Of a stretch of DNA of 64,000 nt, positions 57,900 to 64,000 are shown in pieces. Location of the stretch: positions 133,784 through 197,783 of the forward strand of contig JACKBY010000006.1 in assembly GCA_020634335.1 (NCBI GenBank). The letters run 5' to 3'. The notes under the pieces were generated by a model. It did no database searches. It worked only from the letters and a program-made list of their open reading frames with translations, and had not been told where the DNA came from. Each line of letters opens with the position of its first letter. The first letter of the stretch is position 1. A program made the position numbers and the translations under genes. The stretch comes from Promineifilum sp. Its GTDB lineage: Bacteria; Chloroflexota; Anaerolineae; Promineifilales; Promineifilaceae.

Positions 57900-60014
57900 A
57901 TGCTCAACGCAGATAACATCATTCCCACAACCTGTCCCTATTGCGGCGTCGGCTGTCAAATTGATCTTCACGTGAAGAACGGGCTGATTTATCGAGTCAA
58001 TGGGCGCTTCGATAATGCTGTTAATCACGGCAACCTGTGTGTAAAAGGCCGGTTCGGCTTCGACTACGTTCATGCCCAAGACCGCCTAACAACACCGCTA
58101 CTGCGGCACGCTCGCGGCCAGTCATTGGAATCCACGAGCTGGGACACGGCGCTCGGCTACGTGACCAATCGGTTGCAGACAATTCGGGCAGAGCATGGCC
58201 CAGACAGCATCGCCTTTCTGACTTCGGCCAAGTGTACGAACGAAGAAAACTATCTCCTGCAAAAACTGGCCCGCGCGGTGGTGGGCACAAACAACGTCGA
58301 CCACTGTGCCCGTCTCTGACACAGCAGCAGCGTGGCCGGTCTGGCCGCGACACTGGGTTCCGGAGCGATGACCGACTCCATTAGCAACATTAAGGATGCC
58401 GATCTGCTGTTCGTCACCGGCTCGAACACGACCGAAGCGCATCCGATTATCGGTCTGGAAATGAAAAAGGCCGTCCGCCGATTTGGGGCCAAGCTGATTC
58501 TGCTCGATCCACGAGAGATCGAATTAGCCGATTTTGCCTATTTACATTTGCGCCAGCGGCCGGGCACGGACGTGGCCGTGCTGAACGCCATAAGCCACGT
58601 CATCATTCGCGACAGCCTGGCCAACGTTAATTTCATCGAAGAGCGCACGGAGGGATTCGAGGCGTTTGCCACGTCTGTACGTGAATGGACACCCGAACGA
58701 GCCGAAATTCTGTCGGGCGTGCCCGCGCAAGACATCGTCGACGCGGCCTATCTGTACGCCCATGCGCGCCAGGCGATGATCTTCTGGGCCATGGGGATTA
58801 CGCAGCACACCACCGGCACCGATAACGTCAAAGTGTGTTCGAATCTGGCCTTGCTGACGGGCCACATCGGCCGCCCGGCAACAGGCCTAAACCCGCTCCG
58901 CGGGCAAAACAACGTACAGGGTGCCTGTGATATGGGCGGACTGCCCAACGTATTCCCCGGTTATCAACCCGTGACTGATGAGGCCATTCGACGGAAATTC
59001 GCCGCTGGGTGGGGCGTCGAGCTCGAGCACCTCGCGCCGAAACCGGGGCTGACGGTGACCGAGATCACCCGGGGCGTCCTCGAGGGTCAAATCAAGGCCA
59101 TCTATGTCATGGGTGAAAACCCCATGCTGTCCGACCCCAACCTGAACCACGTCGCCGAAGCCTTCGAGTCAGTCGAGCTGCTGGTCTGCCAGGACATCTT
59201 TCTGAATGAGACGGCACAATTGGCCGACGTGGTCTTTCCGGCAGCCAGTTTTGCCGAAAAATCGGGCACGTTCACCAACACGGAGCGACGAGTCCAGATG
59301 ATTCGCCCTGCATTGGCCGCCCCCGGCCAAGCCTGGGCCGACTGGCGCATCATTCTGGCCTTGGCCAAGCGGATGGGTGCCGGGTGGACCTATACAAGCC
59401 CAGCGGACATCTTCGACGAGCTGGCCGCCCTGACACCCCAGTATGCCGGCATGAATCACGCGCGTCTGGCCGACGGCGGCATCCAGTGGCCCTGCCCCAC
59501 TGTCGACCATCCGGGCACGCCAGTTCTCCACGTTGGCAAATTCACCCGCGGCCGAGGTCAGTTTGTTCCCATCGACTTTCGCCCGCCGGCCGAATTGCCG
59601 GATGAAGACTATCCGTTTTTGCTGTCGACCGGCAGGATACTTTTCCACTGGCACGGCGGCACGATGTCTCGCCGTTCCCCCGGTCTCGATGCCATCGCCC
59701 CGGAAGCCGAAGCTGAAATCCACCCGACGGATGCCCACACCTTAGGCGTACAGAACGGAGAGCTCGTGCGCGTTTTCTCGCGACGCGGCAGCGTCGTCGC
59801 CACGGCCAGGGTGACCCGCCGTTCATCGCCGGGCATGATATTCATGACCTTCCACTATGCCGAGGCGGCTGTGAATTTATTAACGAACGATGCGGTCGAC
59901 CCGACCGCCAAAATTCCAGAATACAAGGTGTGCGCGGTCGATATCGAAAAATTTACGCCACCTGTCAATAAGGAGATTTTAAATGAGCCAGAATCAATCT
60001 TTACCCACGCTTGA
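57900..60014 (+). CDS. fdhA: Selenocysteine formate dehydrogenase, catalytic subunit (in-frame TGA = Sec140)
   Basis: This 704-residue molybdopterin enzyme oxidises formate (or reduces CO2). The N-terminal 4Fe-4S site is C12-x2-C15-x3-C19 with C47 in GNLCVKG. Then come NVDHCARL-U-HSSSVAGLAATLG, the bis-MGD domains (LRGQNNVQGACDMGGLPN, LADVVFPAASFAEKSGTFTNTERR, given in parts) and the C-terminal nucleotide-binding domain. The TGA at 58317-58319 falls at codon 140, the position of Sec or Cys in this family and the same number as in E. coli FdhF. A bSECIS hairpin follows. Length and domains match FdhF-type enzymes. AGGAGGT precedes ATG 57900. The end overlaps focA by 32 bp. Confidence 0.93.
58317..58349 (+). 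promoter_or_regulatory. bSECIS element with the Sec-coding TGA
   Basis: The TGA (58317-58319) is followed after 11 nt by CGUGGCC (58331-58337), the apical loop GGUCU (58338-58342) and GGCCGCG (58343-58349), a 7-bp stem with one U-G pair. The distance and the GGU-containing apical loop match the E. coli fdhF element that SelB recognises. It implies that selA, selB, selC and selD exist elsewhere in the genome. Confidence 0.88.
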
Positions 60015-60897
60015 TGCCTTCATCCCCCCCGAGATGGCGAAAAAAGCCGAGAATGTCGGCGTCGCCAAAGTTGGGTTGGGTCCTTTCCGGATGTTCGCTC
60101 TGGCCGTTTTGGCCGGTGCGTTCATCGCCTTGGGGGCCGTGTTCATGACCATCGTGACGACCGGCGCGTCCGGCATGTTATCCTATGGCGTCACCCGACT
60201 CTTGGGTGGCTTTGTCTTCTGCCTGGGATTGATCCTGGTCGTTGTCGCCGGGGCGGAACTCTTCACCGGCAACAACTTGATCGTGATGGCCTGGGCCAGC
60301 GGCAAGGTGAGTACCGGCCACCTGTTGCGCAACTGGGTAATCGTTTACCTCGGCAACTTTGCGGGAGCGATCGTCACAGCCTACGGCGTTTTCCTGAGCG
60401 GCCAATACCTGTTCAGCCAAGGGGCGGTGGGGCTTAATGCGCTGACGATTGCCAACGCCAAGACCAGCCTCGATTTTATCCCGGCGCTATTCCTGGGTAT
60501 CTTCTGCAATGCCCTGGTCTGTCTGGCCGTCTGGCTATGCATGAGCGCGAGAACGACTGTCGACAAAATCATGGCCATCATTTTCCCAATCAGTGCCTTC
60601 GTGGCCGCCGGTTTTGAGCACAGCATCGCCAATATGTATTTCATTCCCATCGGGCTGTTCATCAAGGGCGGCGCACCGGAAGCATTCTGGACAACCATTG
60701 AGAAAACGCCGGCCGACTTCGGGGCCATCACCTGGAGCAACTTCTTCGTCGCTAATCTGTTGCCGGTGACCCTTGGCAACATCATCGGCGGCGCATTGAT
60801 GGTTGGCCTAGTGTACTGGTTTATCTATCTTCGTCCCAGCTGGACGAGCCGGACAAGCGATGCCGATAAACCGGAACCCAGCTTGAAGAAAGCCTGA
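59983..60897 (+). CDS. focA: Formate/nitrite transporter family channel (FocA-like)
   Basis: This 304-residue FNT protein has six helices. Family motifs are LFTGNNLIVMAW in the loop of the second helix pair and GFEHSIANMYFIPIG, which carries the conserved His. Pentameric FNT channels move formate, nitrite or related anions. AAGGAG precedes ATG 59983, which lies inside the last 32 bp of fdhA. That gene pair implies formate as the transported substrate. The N-terminus is about 35 residues long before the first helix. Confidence 0.93.
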   Translation: MSQNQSLPTLDAFIPPEMAKKAENVGVAKVGLGPFRMFALAVLAGAFIALGAVFMTIVTTGASGMLSYGVTRLLGGFVFCLGLILVVVAGAELFTGNNLIVMAWASGKVSTGHLLRNWVIVYLGNFAGAIVTAYGVFLSGQYLFSQGAVGLNALTIANAKTSLDFIPALFLGIFCNALVCLAVWLCMSARTTVDKIMAIIFPISAFVAAGFEHSIANMYFIPIGLFIKGGAPEAFWTTIEKTPADFGAITWSNFFVANLLPVTLGNIIGGALMVGLVYWFIYLRPSWTSRTSDADKPEPSLKKA

Positions 60898-60955
60898 TTA
60901 TCCATCCAACCTGGAATTACGGCTTTCCAGCCGGCGGCTCATCACCCCTAAATAG

Positions 60956-61001
60956 CCAAGACCTGTCTTCGCCTCAGAACTTGGTCGAAGACAGGTCTTG
61001 G
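60956..61001. terminator. Bidirectional hairpin terminator between focA and the CoA-transferase gene
   Basis: CCAAGACCTGTCTTCG (60956-60971) and its exact complement (60986-61001) form a 16-bp stem with a 14-nt loop at a convergent gene junction. No U-run is present. Confidence 0.75.
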
Positions 61002-61024
61002 CACCGAATTGGAATGACGACCCC

Positions 61025-62320
61025 CTAGAGGTAGCCCAGTTTGCGAGCAGCGTGCTCCAGTTCGTCGCGAAACTTGGGGTGGGCGATGTTAATTAATTCG
61101 CGTGTGCGCCGGCGGATAGTCTTGCCGTAGAGCGAGGCGATGCCATACTCCGTCACAATATAGTGAACGTCGTTGCGCGTGGTCGTCACGCCGGAGCCTT
61201 CCGTCAAGAGCGGGGAAATTCGGCTGATCGTATCGTTCTTGGCGGTCGATGGGAGGGCAATGATCGGCAGGCCACCTTTGGAGCGCGCCGCCCCCCGGAT
61301 AAAGTCAAGTTGCCCGCCAACGCCGCTGTAGAAGACAGGTCCAATCGAGTCGGCGCACACCTGTCCGGTTAAATCAACCTGCAAGGCGGCATTGATCGCC
61401 ACCATGTCGTTGTTACGGGCAATGTTGAATGGATCATTGACGTACTCTGTCGGATGAAGCTCGACGATGGGGTTATTGTCGACAAAGTGATAGAGACGGT
61501 CGGAGCCAAAGAGGAACCCGGCCACCATTTTCCCCTGATGAAAAGTTTTCCGACTGCAATTGATGATGCCCGCCTCGAAGAGTGAAACCACACCATCGGA
61601 AAACAGTTCGGTGTGAATGCCCAGGTCCTTGTGCGAATGGAGGTTTTGTAATACGGCGTCGGGGATGCTGCCGATGCCCATTTGCAACGTCGCGCCGTCG
61701 GGGATCATTTCGGCGATGTGTTGGCCAATGAGCATGTTGGCCGGCGAGCTGTCGCCCTGTGGCGCGGCGGGTAGCGGATAGTCCGTCTCTACGACATGGG
61801 ACAGGCGACTGACATGGATAAAGCTGTCACCCAACGTACGCGGCATCTGTTGGTTAACTTCAGCTATAATGAGTCGAGCCGATTCGGCCGCCGGCTTGGT
61901 TGTCCCCACCTCCACGCCAAAACTGCAAAAGCCATGCTCGTCCGGTGGTGACAGGGAAATGAGGGCCACATCGAGCGGCAGAATCTTCTTTTGGAACAGT
62001 CCGGGGATTTCCGACAGAAAGATGGGGGTAAAGTCAGCCTTGCCGGCCTGAACCGCTTTCCGCACGTTGTGACCGATGAACAACGAATTGGATCGGAACG
62101 ACCCCTCATATTTGGAATCAATATAAGGCGCGCCGATGAAAGTCAGGATGTGGATCAGTTCAACATCCCGCAGATCGGCCGCCCGCGAGCAAAGCGCATC
62201 GACCAGAGCAGCCGGCGCGCCTGCCCCGCCGCCGATATAAACCAAATTGCCGGATTCAACATGCGATACCGCCGTTTCGGCGTCGACCACTTTTCGCCGA
62301 TAAATCGTCTCCCAGTTCAC
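61025..62320 (-). CDS. Acetyl-CoA hydrolase/transferase family protein (4-hydroxybutyrate CoA-transferase-like)
   Basis: This 431-residue protein has the two-domain CoA-transferase family I fold. It contains GGGAGAPAALVDALCSRAADL at the N-terminus (cited in part), GATLQMGIGSIPDAVL, the likely catalytic Glu in HTELFSDGVV, and VHYIVTEYGIASLYGKTIRRR near the C-terminus. Members make acetate from acetyl-CoA or move CoA between acids. It would let the cell excrete acetate made by PFOR. GTG 62320 overlaps the ald stop as GTGA, with GGAGGT upstream, so it is coupled to ald. Confidence 0.87.
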   Translation of the reverse strand: MNWETIYRRKVVDAETAVSHVESGNLVYIGGGAGAPAALVDALCSRAADLRDVELIHILTFIGAPYIDSKYEGSFRSNSLFIGHNVRKAVQAGKADFTPIFLSEIPGLFQKKILPLDVALISLSPPDEHGFCSFGVEVGTTKPAAESARLIIAEVNQQMPRTLGDSFIHVSRLSHVVETDYPLPAAPQGDSSPANMLIGQHIAEMIPDGATLQMGIGSIPDAVLQNLHSHKDLGIHTELFSDGVVSLFEAGIINCSRKTFHQGKMVAGFLFGSDRLYHFVDNNPIVELHPTEYVNDPFNIARNNDMVAINAALQVDLTGQVCADSIGPVFYSGVGGQLDFIRGAARSKGGLPIIALPSTAKNDTISRISPLLTEGSGVTTTRNDVHYIVTEYGIASLYGKTIRRRTRELINIAHPKFRDELEHAARKLGYL

Positions 62321-63468
62321 TTGCCACCTCCCTGCCCGGGACTCGATTCGCCGGTTGCGCGTGTCAGCGTGATCTCGATGTCCCTGCCCAGCGCCTTGGC
62401 AATTTCGCTGTTGGACAATTTGCCTTGATAAAGATTGATGCCGGAAGCGACGTAAGGTCTCCTTCCGACCAATCCCATAATACCGAATTCCCCCAGCTCC
62501 AGCAGATACGGCAGCAGCGAATTGGTCAGACCGTAGCTCGTCGTCCGGGCCACGGCCGCCGTCAGGTTGGGCACACAGTGATGAATCACGCCATCAACGA
62601 CGTATGTCTGATCTCGCAACGTTGTGGGGCGGCTGGTCTCCGAGCACCCACCCTGGTCAATCGAGAAATCGATAAAGACCGCGCCCGGCCTCATGTGTTG
62701 CACCATCTTGCGCGTGATGACAATTGGCGCACGCTGCCCCGGACTGAGAACCGCCCCGACGATGACGTCGGCAAATTCGGTCACGCGATCAAGATTATAG
62801 TTGGTCGATAACATGGTCGTCACGCGCCCGTTCAGCATCTCGTCCAGACGTTGCAAGCAGTTGACGTCACTGTCGAGCACGACGACTTGGGAACCGAAGT
62901 TCAGAAACGCGCGCGCCGCGTTCGCCCCCAGCACCCCTCCGCCGATGATGACGACCGCGCCACGGGGTACACCGGGAATGCCGCTAAGCAGCGTGCCGCG
63001 GCCGCCGCTGGTGGTCATCAGCAATTGCCCGGCCACGACCGGGGCCAGGCGTCCGGCCACTTCACTCATCGGCACCAAGATCGGGTGATTGCCGTCGGGC
63101 TGCCGGATCATTTCGCAGGCGATGGCAGTGATTTCCTTCTCGCGCAGCGCTTCGATGAAATCGTTAGAGGCCACAGCGATGTGCAAAAACGCGAACAATA
63201 TTTGCCCAGGTCGGAACAGTCCGTGTTCTTCGGCAGTCGGACGAGTCACCTTCACCACAACATCGGCGCGCCCGTACGCTTCGGCGGCCGAATAGACAAC
63301 GTTGGCCCCACTGTGGCGATAGGTCTCGTCGCTAAATCCGGCCGCGACGCCGGCGTCCTTCTCGACGTACACAGTGTGGCCGTGTCGTACAAGCGAGGCA
63401 ACCCCGGCCGGCGTTAAACCCACGCGAGATTCCAGATCCCGAATCTCCTTTGGTATCCCAAATTCCAT
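62317..63468 (-). CDS. ald: Alanine dehydrogenase
   Basis: This 383-residue enzyme reductively aminates pyruvate to L-alanine with NADH. Sequence hallmarks are the N-terminal MEFGIPKEIRDLESRVGLTP, EKDAGVAAGFSDETY, VKVTRPTAEEHGLF, the Rossmann VVIIGGGVLGANAARAFL, and FIDFSIDQGGCSETSRPTT. The last ~50 residues differ somewhat from the usual end. AGGAGG lies 6 nt before ATG 63468; the open frame to 63672 is rejected. It would regenerate NAD+ during anaerobic growth by making alanine. It is first gene of the operon with the CoA-transferase and is divergent from the ferredoxin-type gene. Confidence 0.93.
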   Translation of the reverse strand: MEFGIPKEIRDLESRVGLTPAGVASLVRHGHTVYVEKDAGVAAGFSDETYRHSGANVVYSAAEAYGRADVVVKVTRPTAEEHGLFRPGQILFAFLHIAVASNDFIEALREKEITAIACEMIRQPDGNHPILVPMSEVAGRLAPVVAGQLLMTTSGGRGTLLSGIPGVPRGAVVIIGGGVLGANAARAFLNFGSQVVVLDSDVNCLQRLDEMLNGRVTTMLSTNYNLDRVTEFADVIVGAVLSPGQRAPIVITRKMVQHMRPGAVFIDFSIDQGGCSETSRPTTLRDQTYVVDGVIHHCVPNLTAAVARTTSYGLTNSLLPYLLELGEFGIMGLVGRRPYVASGINLYQGKLSNSEIAKALGRDIEITLTRATGESSPGQGGGK

Positions 63469-63882
63469 GATCGGCCTCCTGCTCAGCCAAGCTACAGTTA
63501 TTTTCGAGAATTGTAACCGGGATGATCGGCATTGAAGAATATCTAAAGTAATTCGATTGCCTGACGAGGTATCCAAAAAGCCTTTGGAGCATCCAGACAA
63601 TCCTCTTGAGGATAGCACGGTATAAGCGTCAAACAGGTGACTTTCCTCATTAATAGAACTGCCATTTGTCACTTCAGATTCTGCCCAACCTATGACATAC
63701 TGAACCTAGACAAAAACTCTTGCCTGGGATTCCCGTTCCTTGACAACCAGCACCGACAAGTGAATGAATGACGTGGGATGGCGGAAATCGCAGGCTTTCC
63801 TATCCGTCCTCCGTCCGTCTCGCTTTGCGATTGTCGATAAGTCCCCCAGGTACTATTTCCCATTTCACCGGAGGTAAAGTAG
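63469..63882. other. 414-bp divergent intergenic region
   Basis: No credible ORF is seen on either strand. It holds TGAC/GTCA site pair E near the middle. The stretch from about 63700 to 63870 would be a long leader of the plus-strand gene, with GGAGGT (63870-63875) as its ribosome binding site. TTGACA at 63740-63745 lacks a good -10 partner. Confidence 0.6.
63638..63701 (+). promoter_or_regulatory. Paired TGAC/GTCA elements (site E) with -10 toward the ferredoxin-type gene
   Basis: TGACTTTCCTCA (63638-63649) and TGCCATTTGTCA (63660-63671) are offset by exactly 22 bp. CATACT (63696-63701) lies 24 bp beyond the second element, the same spacing as at sites B and C. The pair could also serve ald on the other strand, but no clear -10 is visible in that direction. 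Confidence 0.58.
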
Positions 63883-64000
63883 ATGGCAACTGGAAGAGTT
63901 GTAATTGATGTAGAACGGTGCAAGGGGTGCGAATTGTGTCGCGAGGCCTGTCCGCCAGATATTCTGGCTCTGGCCGAAGATCTGAATAGCAAAGGCTACA
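63883..64000 (+). CDS. Partial ferredoxin-type subunit of a 2-oxoacid:ferredoxin oxidoreductase
   Basis: The gene starts with ATG 63883 after GGAGGT and runs off the right edge; 39 residues are visible. They include RCKGCELCREACPPDILAL, a 4Fe-4S motif (CxxCxxCxxxCP). The start ATGRVVIDVERCKGCELC is typical of the delta subunit of 2-oxoglutarate or other 2-oxoacid:ferredoxin oxidoreductases (KorD/VorD). The alpha, beta and gamma subunits would be expected next but are outside the window. A simple ferredoxin is the alternative. Confidence 0.75.
   Translation, partial: MATGRVVIDVERCKGCELCREACPPDILALAEDLNSKGY

Noticed and set aside
58317..58319. In-frame TGA splitting fdhA into two ORFs (pseudogene or frameshift)
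   Set aside because: The frame is unchanged on both sides, conservation is full, the position is the family Sec/Cys site, and a bSECIS hairpin follows at the canonical distance.
63469..63672. 68-residue N-terminal extension of alanine dehydrogenase
   Set aside because: It would cover site pair E, and a strong ribosome binding site precedes ATG 63468, which matches the family start.
1..64000. tRNA, rRNA, CRISPR arrays, insertion sequences and prophage
   Set aside because: Looked for repeats, transposase motifs and cloverleaf-like stretches; none were seen, though short RNAs could be missed without a covariance search.

Overview
The window is a dense, GC-rich bacterial chromosome segment with short intergenic gaps, many start/stop overlaps, and GTG, TTG and probably CTG starts. 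It carries a complete-looking menaquinone core, large membrane glycosyltransferases of the GT39/ArnT type, DUF11 surface proteins, a TGS-uridine kinase fusion, pyruvate:ferredoxin oxidoreductase and a DosR-like stress module. This mix suggests a filamentous or facultative member of the Chloroflexota (Anaerolineae-like). That placement is inferred from gene content and rests on no database search. No rRNA, tRNA, insertion sequence, prophage or CRISPR array was seen.

Layout. Positions 1-9 kb hold a partial S9-type peptidase/propeller gene, acetyl-CoA synthetase, a GH4 glycosidase, a membrane zinc-ribbon protein, ribosomal protein bS21 (apparently with a CTG start), a 30-residue membrane peptide, a secreted M14 carboxypeptidase and an ABC exporter. 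Positions 9-17 kb hold three GT39-like membrane proteins and a secreted DUF11/fibronectin protein. Positions 17-27 kb hold an LPG-synthase-type membrane protein, an ArsA ATPase, the TGS-uridine kinase fusion, a lytic transglycosylase-like protein and a TPR/dehydrogenase/carboxyltransferase/hydrolase operon. Positions 27-35 kb hold a TetR regulator and menF-D-B-E-H facing menA; menC is not present. Positions 35-43 kb hold DAHP synthase, an SDR, a PEBP protein, a CPA1 antiporter, trpF, a Nudix hydrolase and uvrC.

Positions 43-64 kb look like one physiological module. Two divergent operons encode Usp and CBS proteins with a DsbA/VKOR disulfide pair. Next come a degenerate receiver protein, a GAF histidine kinase and a NarL/LuxR response regulator that resemble mycobacterial DosS/DosR. 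The module continues with pyruvate phosphate dikinase, pyruvate:ferredoxin oxidoreductase (NifJ), a DHOD-like protein, a selenocysteine formate dehydrogenase with a formate channel, acetyl-CoA hydrolase/CoA-transferase, alanine dehydrogenase, and the start of a ferredoxin-type oxidoreductase subunit.

The main discovery is a repeated regulatory architecture inside this module. Five intergenic regions (44369-44403, 47261-47294, 49568-49601, 57770-57803, 63638-63671) each carry a pair of 12-bp elements resembling TGAC-N4-GTCA. The two members are offset by 22-23 bp, and in four of the five a plausible -10 hexamer sits about 21-24 bp beyond one member. The GAC-N4-GTC core has the same geometry as the mycobacterial DosR box. 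I infer a DosR-like hypoxia/redox regulon that couples dormancy-type proteins to pyruvate, formate, acetate and alanine fermentation. The formate dehydrogenase has an in-frame TGA at codon 140 followed at the canonical distance by a bSECIS hairpin, so it is a selenoprotein and not a broken gene.
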